The position numbers were made by a program, and so were the translations under genes. Below, piece by piece: positions 51,499 to 60,621 of a DNA stretch of 64,000 nt. The notes beneath the pieces are model-generated. The model was not told where the DNA came from. It was given only the letters and a program-made list of their open reading frames with translations, and made no database searches. How positions within the stretch are numbered: the stretch's first letter is position 1; each line of letters opens with the position of its first letter. This DNA comes from Naumovozyma dairenensis CBS 421 (taxonomy: Eukaryota; Ascomycota; Saccharomycetes; Saccharomycetales; Saccharomycetaceae), in contig NC_016481.1 in NCBI RefSeq assembly GCF_000227115.2, positions 1,443,259 through 1,507,258 of the forward strand, in the 5' to 3' direction.

Positions 51499-52419
51499 CT
51501 ACAGGTTTTGGAGAGATTCTTGTTTCGTCCTTTTATGTTGTTCATCTTCTATTGAAATATCTTTCTCTAACGGTCTTTTGTTAAACTCATTTTTAAGTAC
51601 AGATGCCAAATCAGTGTTGGATTTTTCCTTTTCTTGTTCTTTTATAGATGCTGCTACAAACTCTTTAGTTTCGTTCGGATTTTTCAAATAATGATCCTGA
51701 TACCATTGTAATTGAGCAATACTTTCTAATATATCCTTTTTAGCAGTATGAGCTGTTTCCTTTCTTGGTACTATTTGAGCTAGTTCGTTATTGTGTCTTC
51801 TAGAGACTTCCATAATGGTACTGACGTCAATGAGTCTATAAAATAAATGCTTGATAACTTTTGGAAATTCTCTCAACATGAAAAGTCTATCCATATGAAT
51901 AGAATTTCCCGCCATTATACCAACGTTAGGGTCAGGGATGAATTTTTTAATGTATGCCAATAATTCTTCCTCTACTTGTTCTCTTGTCTTTGTACTTTCC
52001 AAGACTTTAGCAGTTAACCCACTTTTCCCATGTTGATCAATACACCATTCGTTCATATTATCCATAACCTTAGAATCATAATGAATTACACTTTCGTAAC
52101 AGTTATCACCTTCTTTGTCTACTATTTTCAAATTACCATCTGTTATGATGCAACAAATTTCAATGATACGATCTGAAGTATGATCTAACCCAGTCATTTC
52201 ACAATCTATCCAAACGATTGGTTTGAATAACCTTGAGTGAGCTCCGGTATCTTCTATTGGAGTGATTTCATTGGTCATTTTATAGTATGTATTATTCAAA
52301 TAATGGTTTTTCTTTGTATATTTGGTAATAAAATCTCTTCTTGTTGGTAAGAGACGTAAAAACGATGCAGTTGATGTTCTTAGTTTCGTCAATGGTCTAA
52401 TCTTAGAAAGATAGTTCAT
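51499..52419 (-). CDS. REX2: Oligoribonuclease Rex2 (DEDDh 3'-5' exonuclease)
   Basis: Rex2 is the yeast oligoribonuclease, a mitochondrial and nuclear 3'-5' exonuclease that degrades short RNA and helps trim U4, U5 and other small RNAs. The DEDDh residues are visible: VWIDCEMTGLD (Asp72, Glu74), GNSIHMDRLFMLREFPKVI (second Asp), and HTAKKDILESI (catalytic His and last Asp). Starting at the ATG at 52419 gives MNYLSKIRPLTKLRTSTASF, a basic mitochondrial-type leader, and 306 residues against about 269 in S. cerevisiae. The frame extends further to an ATG at 52545, but that stretch lacks targeting features and approaches the RPL22 Rap1-like sites. The C-terminus is Lys/Glu-rich. Position fits YLR059C. 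Confidence 0.93.
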   Translation of the reverse strand: MNYLSKIRPLTKLRTSTASFLRLLPTRRDFITKYTKKNHYLNNTYYKMTNEITPIEDTGAHSRLFKPIVWIDCEMTGLDHTSDRIIEICCIITDGNLKIVDKEGDNCYESVIHYDSKVMDNMNEWCIDQHGKSGLTAKVLESTKTREQVEEELLAYIKKFIPDPNVGIMAGNSIHMDRLFMLREFPKVIKHLFYRLIDVSTIMEVSRRHNNELAQIVPRKETAHTAKKDILESIAQLQWYQDHYLKNPNETKEFVAASIKEQEKEKSNTDLASVLKNEFNKRPLEKDISIEDEQHKRTKQESLQNL

Positions 52420-52864
52420 ATGACCTTTTTCTTTTGCTGTGAATAGGTTTTGTCTGTCTGATGCTATTATTTCATTCTCGATCAAAAGATACTTTATTTT
52501 TATATATAGTTCTATATTCCATGTAAGTGTCATCTCGAAACTCATTAAATATAATGAGCACCTCTAAATTATATGTGACCGTCAAACAATTTCCATCAGT
52601 ACACCACCCAGCACATCCGTACATTTTTAGGTTTTGTCAATTTTGTTTTTTAAAGTATCCGCCAAATTTAGTACGGATCATAACAGCAAAAAGGGACGCG
52701 CGCGCTTATTCCATTTCCATAATAATGAAATCTCAATTATATGCTATTGTTGTTGAAGAAGAAGAAGGTGAAACACTATATTTCAGATGGTTAAAACATG
52801 AATTAACTTTAAGACTTCTTGTATCACAGTTTCCAAAAAAAATTGCACAATAAAATAAGAAACA
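52420..52864. promoter_or_regulatory. Divergent REX2/RPL22 promoter
   Basis: This spacer holds the Rap1-like sites listed separately, followed by T-rich and A-rich tracts typical of ribosomal protein promoters. The 108-codon frame that crosses it has the composition of promoter sequence. Confidence 0.5.
52601..52626 (+). promoter_or_regulatory. Tandem Rap1-like sites upstream of RPL22
   Basis: CCACCCAGCACATC and the overlapping ACATCCGTACATTT both resemble the Rap1 consensus ACACCCRYACAYM; the second differs from the canonical ribosomal protein site by about one base. They lie about 240-265 bp upstream of the RPL22 ATG in tandem orientation, the classic arrangement for ribosomal protein genes. 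Confidence 0.7.
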
Positions 52865-53642
52865 ATGGCTCCAAACGTATGTCCACTACGTTAAAAAATA
52901 ATTTAACCTTAAGGAAAAGACATGAAAAAAAAATGCACGCCAATTACTATTAACAGTTTGACTTAACTAGAAATTCACACACTTTTCGATAGATCATTAC
53001 CGTCTATATTAATGGCGACAACTAACAAGCAAAGCAAAGTTCTAGGAAAATGACGAATAGAATGTGTGAAGTTTGATTACAAATTTCTTTTGCTATTCTG
53101 TATTTTAAAAATTCACTCTTTATCACAATTAAGATAATAATAATAAGTAGGATATTTTTCATTAAAACTAAGAAGTGATTGTTAATAGCAGTAGGCAGGA
53201 AATTTTTTTCGTCTCCCCATGGAAAGTGATAGTGTTACTAACATGATTTTCAAAATCTTTTACGATTGTTATTATTTTTTCTTTCTCATAGACTTCTAGA
53301 AAGCAAAAGATCGCTAAGACCTTCACTGTTGATGTTTCCTCTCCAACTGAAAACGGTGTCTTTGACCCAGCTTCTTACGCCAAGTACTTGATTGACCATA
53401 TTAAGGTTGAAAATGCTACTGGTAACTTGGGTAACGCTGTTACTGTCGAAGAAGATGGTTCCATTGTTACTATCGTTGCTACTGCCAAGTTCTCTGGTAA
53501 GTACTTGAAGTACTTAACTAAGAAATACTTGAAGAAGAACCAATTGAGAGACTGGATTAGATTCGTCTCTACCAAGACTAACCAATACAGATTGGCCTTC
53601 TACCAAGTTACTCCAGAAGAAGATGCTGAAGAAGAAGAATAA
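52865..53642 (+). CDS. RPL22: Ribosomal protein eL22, spliced gene
   Basis: Rpl22 (eL22) is a non-essential protein of the 60S subunit. The gene has two exons: 52865-52876 (four codons, MAPN) and 53292-53642. The donor is GTATGT at 52877, the branch point TACTAAC at 53236-53242, and the acceptor TAG at 53289-53291; the intron is 415 bp. The 120-residue product continues [20 protein letters not shown] and ends in an acidic tail, nearly identical to S. cerevisiae Rpl22A (121). Synteny with REX2 and BMT6 fits RPL22A (YLR061W), but TUB2 beyond BMT6 comes from the RPL22B side, so this is the single post-duplication position of either copy. In S. cerevisiae the RPL22B intron mediates feedback on splicing by Rpl22 itself. 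Confidence 0.95.
52877..53291 (+). other. RPL22 intron
   Basis: GTATGT donor, TACTAAC branch point (53236-53242), 49 bp to the TAG acceptor. All three signals are perfect yeast consensus. At 415 bp it is a long ribosomal-protein intron with room for regulatory structure. Confidence 0.93.
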
Positions 53643-54198
53643 ATTTCTTAATTTGTTAAAATATATTATTATCAACAATTTTCATATGTATAATTTAGAG
53701 TAATCAATTAATTAATGAAATTAATCAAACATTTAAGCATTCTTTTAATGTCTTGTTAAGCATCTTTAATCTCTAAGTACATACTCTTGTTTGCATTCAA
53801 TTTGTATGTTGATAAGTTAAGTTGAATTGCTTTTAGCTAAGTAACGTAAACCACGTAAATCGTAATCGTAGGCCAAACTATATATTGGAGTTGAAACTAA
53901 TAGAAGAAAAAAGTACCAGTTACATATATTCTCTGAAAGTATTAAATTATCGATTCTAACTGCCAAAATTATTATTATTATATGAAGAACAAGGGCCATG
54001 ATTATTGGTGTTGACTGTTAACGTTTATATAATTCTCGAGAAGGAATAAAAAAAATAAAAATAAGCGCCGATATGTAAAGAAATTTTTCACTACAGAAGT
54101 GCGTAAAGGCTCATCGCAAGTTTTCAGTTCCATATTAGATAGATCAAGACTTAAAAGTTCTAGGACACAACCAGATTATCGAGTGTGATACCACCGAA
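53643..54198. promoter_or_regulatory. RPL22 3' flank and BMT6 promoter
   Basis: The left part is the AT-rich terminator side of RPL22. The right part carries the PAC/RRPE motifs listed separately. No protein-like frame is seen. Confidence 0.5.
54081..54117 (+). promoter_or_regulatory. RRPE and perfect PAC element upstream of BMT6
   Basis: AAATTTTTCA (54081-54090) is an RRPE site and GCTCATCGC (54109-54117) is an exact PAC element. The pair sits 80-120 bp upstream of the BMT6 ATG, the standard ribosome-biogenesis promoter layout. Confidence 0.75.
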
Positions 54199-55203
54199 AT
54201 GAGTAGACGTAGTAAGAATGGACAATTACCAATTCATAATGATGAAACACTCCCACCTCAAGAGATAATAGATTTATTCAAGATCATATTTAATGACGAA
54301 CTATACAAATCTGATGAAACTTTTGAAAAACTTTTAGCTGATGTACAAATAGTTAAATCAGATTTGTATAATAGAGATTATATTAATGCATTCAATAATG
54401 ATATCAAGAGAATTGCTTATTGTTGTAGATGGTCACCATCGAGAGCTACAAGTTATTCTTCATTATTTGCTCATCTTGATGAAGTTGTTCATGTTATCAA
54501 ATGCAAAGATATGGAAGACCAATCTGTTCTATGTATTGGTGGAGGTGCTGGGAGTGAATTCATTGCTATTGCCAGTATGTTCACCACATCGAGAGAATTG
54601 ACCTCAAAATATGCGACTAAAAATAAAGACAAAGATGAAGATGATGAAAATGAACAAGACGATGCGGATGCATCGAGGAAAACAACTTTGAATTTGCAAT
54701 TGGTAGATATTGCCAATTGGGACACTATTATCAAGAGAATCAATGATACAATCTCAGATAAGTGGTTATATAACAATGAACATGAATATTTTAATGTTAA
54801 ATTTACAGAGAATGATATTTTAAAGATGAGTTCTAAAGAATTGAATCTGCCGAGTTTAAATCTAATAACTTTATTATTCACTACCAATGAATTATTTTCA
54901 GAACATAAAGCTGAAAGTATTAGATTCTTACAAAAACTAAATAGTGATTGTCAATCAGGTTGTCTCTTATTGATTGTGGAGAGTGCAGGTAGTTTTTCTC
55001 ATATTACTATTGGAACTAAAAAATTCCCCATTCAATTTTTAATCGATACTGTTCTAGTTGGTAAAAGGGGTGAAGAACGTCATGGATCATGGGAAATTAT
55101 TGCACAGAATGATAGTATTTGGTATAGAGGAGATACTAGTTTAGATTATCCCATTAAGTTGGAAAATATGAGATTCTTTTATAGATTATACAGAAAGAAA
55201 TAG
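54199..55203 (+). CDS. BMT6: 25S rRNA uridine-N3 methyltransferase Bmt6
   Basis: Bmt6 is the SAM-dependent enzyme that methylates N3 of U2843 in 25S rRNA. The 334-residue product has motif I VLCIGGGAGSE at residues 110-120, followed by an acidic/Lys-rich insert (KNKDKDEDDENEQDDAD) between strands. Later come LVDIANW, the motif II acidic position, and LPSLNLITLLFTTNELFSEH (motif IV region). The segment RIAYCCRWSPSRATSYSSLF before motif I is a family-specific block. Length compares with about 365 in S. cerevisiae YLR063W. Start is the first ATG in frame. The promoter matches its ribosome-biogenesis role. Confidence 0.9.
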   Translation: MSRRSKNGQLPIHNDETLPPQEIIDLFKIIFNDELYKSDETFEKLLADVQIVKSDLYNRDYINAFNNDIKRIAYCCRWSPSRATSYSSLFAHLDEVVHVIKCKDMEDQSVLCIGGGAGSEFIAIASMFTTSRELTSKYATKNKDKDEDDENEQDDADASRKTTLNLQLVDIANWDTIIKRINDTISDKWLYNNEHEYFNVKFTENDILKMSSKELNLPSLNLITLLFTTNELFSEHKAESIRFLQKLNSDCQSGCLLLIVESAGSFSHITIGTKKFPIQFLIDTVLVGKRGEERHGSWEIIAQNDSIWYRGDTSLDYPIKLENMRFFYRLYRKK

Positions 55204-55610
55204 CCGATTGGCGTATAAAATAATTTAAAGATTATAACTGGGTATTTTTATTTTTTTTATTTTCATTTAATTTAATATAATTTGTTTAATTACTTGAAAT
55301 AGAAGCGATTATTTGGTGAAAAAAAAAGTATCACAGAATAATTATATTTTATTTTTATTTTTATTTTCCAGTGAACACTTTTACCTATGTTTAACTCTCT
55401 ATTTATCATCGCATATCTTAATAATAAAAAAACACATACGAATAATTATTGGGTATTGTGTAAACGAGAGTTTGCTGTGAGGAGGAGTAGAAATAAGGGG
55501 AAAGGGAAGGGGATATCATGAATTGTTGTTTTAACTTTTTTAACTTTTGAAAATTTTGTAATTGTATTCTCTTTTATTGTAATTTTTTCTTTATTGGTTA
55601 TTCATTCGAG
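55204..55610. other. Convergent 3' region BMT6/TUB2
   Basis: AT-rich with TTTTTATT repeats around 55340-55370. No gene seen. Confidence 0.5.
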
Positions 55611-57074
55611 CTAAAATTCTTCTGGAACAGGTTGATCTCCACCAACAGCGGTAGTAATACCAGTTGTAGTTTCAGTGGCAGCATTGTAATCACCATTAAT
55701 ATTATTATGATCATCCATATTGTTACCGTTAGCATTATAGTTATGTTCGACGTCATCCATTTCATCTTCATCTTCATCTACTCTCCATTCTTGATATTGT
55801 TCATACTCTTGAATCAAATCGTTCATATTAGATTCAGCTTCAGTGAATTCCATTTCATCCATACCTTCACTTGTATACCAATGTAAGAAAGCCTTTTTCC
55901 TAAACATAGCGACGAATTGTTTATCAATTCTTTGGAACAATTCCTTAATTGAAGTAGAATTACCGATGAAAGTAGCAGATATATCAGAATTTTTAGGTGG
56001 TACAGAACAAACTGAAGTTTGTACATTATTTGGAATCCATTCCACAAAATAATCTGAATTTCTTAATTGAACTTTATACATTTCATCTTCCACTTCCTTT
56101 ACTGAAACATTACCTCTAAACAAAGCTGCGACAGTTAAATATCTACCATTTCTTGGATCAGCAGCAGCCATCATATTCTTAGAGTCAAACATTTGTTGAG
56201 TCAATTCTGGTACTGATAATGATCTAAAGGATTGAGCGTTCATTGCTGTTAATGGAGCGTAACCGATCATGAAGAAATGCAATCTTGGGAATGGGACTAA
56301 ATTGACAGCCAATTTTCTTAAATCTGAATTCAATTGACCTGGATAACGTAACGAAGTGGTAACACCTGACATGACACTTGATACCAATTGATTCAAATCG
56401 TTATATGAAGGTTGTGTTAATTTCAAAGTTCTTTGACATATATTATAAAGAGCTTCGTTATCGATACAAAAAGTTTCACTTGCATATTCGATCAATTGAT
56501 GCATTGATAAAGTAGCGTTATATGGTTCGACGACAGTATCAGAATTTTTTGGAGATGGAATGACTGAGAATGTGGCCATCATTCTATCTGGGAATTCTTC
56601 TTTAATTTTGGAGATTAAAAGGGTACCCATACCTGACCCTGTACCACCACCAAGAGAATGCGAGATTTGGAAACCTTGTAATCTATCACAACTTTCAGCT
56701 TCACGTCTAATGACATCCATGACAGAATCTACTAATTCAGCACCTTCAGTGTAATGACCTTTGGCCCAAACATTCCCCGCTGATGATTGACCAAAGATGA
56801 AATTATCTGGTCTGAAAAGACCACTCATCTTAGAGTTACGTACAGCATCAATGGTACCTGGTTCTAAATCCACATTGATGGATCTTGGTACCCACTTTGA
56901 GCCACTTGAAGTTTCATTGAAATAAACGTTCAATTTAGAAGTCATGATGGAAGAAGTGTTTGGTAAGACGTTACCATTTAAATCAAGGCCATGTTCACCA
57001 CAGATGGTTTCCCAGAAGGCTGCACCAATTTGATTACCACATTGACCTGTCGAAATATGAATGATTTCTCTCAT
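55611..57074 (-). CDS. TUB2: Beta-tubulin
   Basis: This is the beta subunit of the tubulin heterodimer that builds spindle and cytoplasmic microtubules. The N-terminal [20 protein letters not shown] carries the MREI tetrapeptide and nucleotide-site Gln, and the tubulin signature GGGTGSGMG is at about residues 140-148. The body is collinear with S. cerevisiae Tub2 (YFL037W). The C-terminal tail is unusual: after the last helix an acidic stretch ([14 protein letters not shown]) leads into a long Asn- and Thr-rich extension ([20 protein letters not shown]), ending GDQPVPEEF. The total is 487 residues against about 457. The tail is normally the highly acidic docking surface for motors and plus-end proteins. 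No intron is present. Confidence 0.97.
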   Translation of the reverse strand: MREIIHISTGQCGNQIGAAFWETICGEHGLDLNGNVLPNTSSIMTSKLNVYFNETSSGSKWVPRSINVDLEPGTIDAVRNSKMSGLFRPDNFIFGQSSAGNVWAKGHYTEGAELVDSVMDVIRREAESCDRLQGFQISHSLGGGTGSGMGTLLISKIKEEFPDRMMATFSVIPSPKNSDTVVEPYNATLSMHQLIEYASETFCIDNEALYNICQRTLKLTQPSYNDLNQLVSSVMSGVTTSLRYPGQLNSDLRKLAVNLVPFPRLHFFMIGYAPLTAMNAQSFRSLSVPELTQQMFDSKNMMAAADPRNGRYLTVAALFRGNVSVKEVEDEMYKVQLRNSDYFVEWIPNNVQTSVCSVPPKNSDISATFIGNSTSIKELFQRIDKQFVAMFRKKAFLHWYTSEGMDEMEFTEAESNMNDLIQEYEQYQEWRVDEDEDEMDDVEHNYNANGNNMDDHNNINGDYNAATETTTGITTAVGGDQPVPEEF

Positions 57075-58089
57075 TATTATATGTCTCTGTGTGTTTTTGT
57101 TGTTGTTGTTTGTATTTGTGGAATAGGTTTAACGTATACTATGAGATACTAATATCGATTGACCCTTGATCTACGAATTTAATGGATAGATCTAGTTTGT
57201 TCATAGTCTAGTTCACCTGTTTCATACACATATACATACAATACATACACAAATGCATGCAAAATTTCTCGATTCTTGTTTTGGTTTGGTTTGATTTGGT
57301 TTTCGTGTTTTGTTTGTATCCCAAAGAGGAAATTATCACTATTTACGTGTGGCGTTACCCGGGGACCTACAGGGCTAATTTGTGTAATGAGGGCTTTCTC
57401 ATAAAACCCTCTATTAAATTGGCAAAGCCCTATCTAATTCATTGTGGTGTGCAGGCCCTTCTGAGACCATTGTAACATGCCACAAGTTGTACCGCCTAGT
57501 AACATAGTGTATTCCACGTGACATGTGTTCCTTCCTAACAATTTACCGTAGAAACAACCCTTTTTTGACAGCTTTTTCCTTTCAAATTTGACAGCTGCTG
57601 ATATTTCGTTGTTATTTCGTTGTTATTTCGTTGTTGTTCTTTCCTTGTTGTTGTTGTTTCCTTGTTGTTGTTTTGCGTCGCATTTGATTTCAACTGAATT
57701 TTCTGGAAATTCTGGAAAATTTCACAAATTCTGACAGAGACAGAGACAGAGACTTCAGTGATTGCTTGATCGACTGATTCTTTGACTATCTGATTCCTTC
57801 CCTCTTGAAGATTCTTGATGACGATTTTCATTTAAAAGCAAATTTCACTCAAAAAAAGGCGTTTACGTACGTAGTAAGTATATTTCTTGTACGGTCTACT
57901 TACATACATATTCCAATTCGGGTACATTACTTCTTTTCCTTACACATACATACAAAACAGTCGTCGCTAAAAGTATATCTGTTTTCCATTCATTCTTAAC
58001 ATTACCTTATTAGACTATAAAGACTGCTTCGTCCATTGTTCTCTCTTTTTTTTTTCACTCGTCTCCTCGAACAATTGTCGCTACCATCA

Positions 58090-58120
<31 letters not shown>

Positions 58121-58140
58121 GTATATCGTACAAAGCAACA
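57075..58140. promoter_or_regulatory. Divergent TUB2/PER33 region
   Basis: A 1.07-kb promoter region. It has a Reb1 core TTACCCG at 57355-57361 (281 bp upstream of TUB2) and a GTCACGTG-type Cbf1 site on the minus strand near 57516. Simple repeats are TTTCGTTGTTA units at 57604-57636, a GACAGA run at 57733-57752, and an (ATT)n run just upstream of PER33 at about 58089-58120. No gene is supported. Confidence 0.5.
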
Positions 58141-58983
58141 ATGACCTCAAACACTGCCCCTCAGAATGCTAGAAATACAAGACCAACAGCTCCATTTACA
58201 ACAATGCTAAGATCAAGAATAAGGCAACCACAATTCTATTGGTTCTTGGGACATTTACTTACATTATATCATTTCCTCAGATTCCATATCGCCATATTAT
58301 CTATACCAAAGCAAAAATATCATTATAGAATGATCTTACTAAATATTTCAATCACTTACGGCATAGTCCTTTATCAATTCATCAAGAGTAAACAATTACA
58401 ATTGAATTGGAATAATCTAAGGCAAAATTTGAAAACCTTAGATAATTTACAATATTTCATCATGTTATCCACTTTACTCATTTGTTCCATATTATCTCGT
58501 GGTAACGTTACAATTAATGGTGCTTCATATGGTCCTGTCATTTTCTCTTTATTCCATTGCTTAAATTATTTTAAAGAAAATTTATTACCATTTTTACCAA
58601 TCTCAATTGTATGGAAAAATCTAATAAATACAAACATTTCAATCTTCATTAATAATTATAACGGGAAATTCTTAACCATGGCTCAAACTTTAGAAATTTT
58701 ATGTGCATTACGTTTAGCTTCTTATGGATTACCAATCGCTTTATTGAAAACTTTAATCATGCCATCCCTTAATCATATATTATCCCTATTAGCAACAGTA
58801 AATTATATATGGTTCTTTAAATTAAGATTCTTACAAAGTCAACCAATGAGATTAATAATGAATGAATTCATTAAAAAGATTGATATCACCGTTATGAATT
58901 CAAATTTACCACCTAACATTAAATCATATTGGAATAAATACAAAAGTATCGTAAAGAATTTATTCGACAAGATTCCTGCATAG
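58141..58983 (+). CDS. PER33: Pom33-family nuclear envelope/ER protein Per33
   Basis: Per33 and its duplicate Pom33 are membrane proteins of the ER and nuclear envelope that help distribute nuclear pores (TMEM33 family). The 280-residue product has a Thr/Asn/Pro-rich N-terminus. Hydrophobic segments follow at about residues 32-55 (FYWFLGHLLTLYHFLRFHI), 65-85 (MILLNISITYGIVLYQFI), 105-125 (YFIMLSTLLICSILSRG) and around 180-220, and an amphipathic C-terminus with FKLRFLQSQPMRLIMNEF and SYWNKYKSIVKNLFDKI. The frame is open from 58036, but that part is a poly-Tyr run from an ATT repeat. The ATG at 58141 gives a length near S. cerevisiae Per33 (about 273). Position beside SND2 matches YLR064W. Confidence 0.9.
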   Translation: MTSNTAPQNARNTRPTAPFTTMLRSRIRQPQFYWFLGHLLTLYHFLRFHIAILSIPKQKYHYRMILLNISITYGIVLYQFIKSKQLQLNWNNLRQNLKTLDNLQYFIMLSTLLICSILSRGNVTINGASYGPVIFSLFHCLNYFKENLLPFLPISIVWKNLINTNISIFINNYNGKFLTMAQTLEILCALRLASYGLPIALLKTLIMPSLNHILSLLATVNYIWFFKLRFLQSQPMRLIMNEFIKKIDITVMNSNLPPNIKSYWNKYKSIVKNLFDKIPA

Positions 58984-59673
58984 TCTAGTCCAGTCCAGTC
59001 TAAGCACAATACAATTACTGAAAAAAGGAACAACCAACAACAGAATATCTATTAACGTTAGCTAAATGCTTTTGTTTAAAAAAATTTTTTGTCTTTCTTT
59101 AAAATATAAAAATTACGTAACAATATAATGTTTTTATATATCTGAACAAAAAATGATGTCGGAAAACAAGCAAACAAGCAAACCAACGTTACGAAAAAAT
59201 CATCTTTTTGAACTTATTTCGATACTTCATCAAACTCACTACCAGATAGAGTAGATGTTAATGCTATGGCATGAATTGTTACAGATTGTTGATCGCAAGA
59301 AGGCTTTTTCATCCTCTTTTTTCAACTCCCCACAACGATAACTATCAAAGGTTTGATATCGAATATACTTTTTACCTCTGGGGACCAGAATGACTTGTCC
59401 TCTGATAAAGACTATTAAAGGACGATAAAAAATGTATACTAGGTTGTCACTCTTAAGAATGTTTTCATGACAAACTAACTAGTTATCGAGGATAAAATTA
59501 ATAATAAATTTTACATACTCTATTATTAACATATTTTTATTATGTCACCTGTTTTCATATTCTATGTAGTCATCGACTTACTAGTAACTAGTTACATGCC
59601 AATTAGTAGAATGCAAAACGGTTTGGTTTTCCATAGGATAGTTTCTTCTTATACCTATCCCTAACACATACAA
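58984..59673. other. Convergent 3' region PER33/SND2
   Basis: AT-rich 690-bp spacer. A short CAGTC-type repeat follows the PER33 stop. No tRNA or protein-like frame found. Confidence 0.45.
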
Positions 59674-60228
59674 TCACCTATTCCTGTATTTTACTTGATT
59701 TTCACCTCTTTTCTCCCTTTTCAATTGTCTCTTTGATTTGGCCTCCTCTTGTGGCTTCTTATCCTTCGTAGTCTTCTTACTCGAAGATGATGAGGGCCCC
59801 ATAAATTGTTGCTTTAATCCATATAATTTATACCCCACATAAATTGGACACGCTATCAAAATATACCAAAATTTATTAGTATCAAAAATAATTCTACCAA
59901 AATCGGCAAATAATGATAAATAAATTAAATCAAATAAATATTCAATCATATTACCATCATTAGATGATAAATCTATACCTTCATTAATAATGACTTTCTT
60001 ATTACTATGGGAATCAATTCCAAATTTAGGTCTACCTGATTTTTCAATAATATAAACGCTCGCCATTAAGGGTAAATGTAAAACGAAAAACTTAATTGGA
60101 GTCTTGTTTGTCTTGGAAAATATAGTCCTTAATAATGATAATAATAAGATTGGTATCATTATTTTGTATAAGTTACTCAAAACTTTTAAATTCGTTTGAA
60201 CTTGTTTCTTGGATGCCTTCCCTGCCAT
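59674..60228 (-). CDS. SND2: SRP-independent targeting protein Snd2/Env10 (TMEM208 family)
   Basis: Snd2 (Env10) is an ER membrane protein of the SND pathway, which directs proteins with central membrane segments to the translocon independently of SRP. The 184-residue product starts MAGKASKKQVQTNLKVLSNL, the usual TMEM208 opening. Hydrophobic segments follow (YKIMIPILLLSLLRTIF, IKFFVLHLPLMASVYIIE, and two more at about 110-145 including YLFDLIYLSLFADFGRIIF and FWYILIACPIYVGYKLYGL). The C-terminal tail is Lys/Arg-rich. Length matches S. cerevisiae (about 181). The frame continues 19 codons upstream from a GTG, which I exclude. Position corresponds to YLR065C. Confidence 0.92.
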   Translation of the reverse strand: MAGKASKKQVQTNLKVLSNLYKIMIPILLLSLLRTIFSKTNKTPIKFFVLHLPLMASVYIIEKSGRPKFGIDSHSNKKVIINEGIDLSSNDGNMIEYLFDLIYLSLFADFGRIIFDTNKFWYILIACPIYVGYKLYGLKQQFMGPSSSSSKKTTKDKKPQEEAKSKRQLKREKRGENQVKYRNR

Positions 60229-60621
60229 TTTGTCTCGTTGATAAACGTCAATTTTACTGTATACGTATGGCAAAAGCACTTTCACTGGTAGTCTCCCTTT
60301 TCTGTTTGTTCTTCTTCAATTGAATACTTGCTATATATACGTAGCTTTATATATTCTATTTCATGTTACGCTCGGTGTCTGTTTTTCCTCTGTAATATCT
60401 CTGGTCCTTAAAAAAGGTAACAAGACGACGAAAGCGACAGAGGCTTCTCCACAAGTACCCAGACGTTTTAAACGGTGTGAATCAATTAATGAGACAAGAT
60501 CAGCAACATCTTTATAAATGAATATTTTTTCTTTTAAATAGTCACGAATGTCGATATATCTGTCGATATGTCTATGTATCTATCTATCTATGTATCTATC
60601 TATCTATGTACAGGAAACTTT
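60229..60621. other. SND2 upstream and PET309 3' flank with TATC microsatellite
   Basis: A TATC/TATG tetranucleotide array lies at about 60571-60609. The rest is AT-rich with no supported gene. SPC3, which lies between SND2 and PET309 in S. cerevisiae, is absent here. Confidence 0.5.

Noticed and set aside
52420..52545. Longer REX2 start at the ATG at 52545
   Set aside because: The extra 42 residues lack targeting or family features, whereas starting at 52419 gives a credible mitochondrial leader.
52527..52853. 108-codon plus-strand frame between REX2 and RPL22
   Set aside because: It overlaps the Rap1-like sites and the leader of RPL22, has irregular composition in its first half and matches nothing; FRS1, expected here by S. 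cerevisiae order, is clearly not what it encodes.
58036..58140. N-terminal extension of PER33
   Set aside because: It is mostly a run of Tyr codons from an ATT repeat; the ATG at 58141 gives the family length and start.
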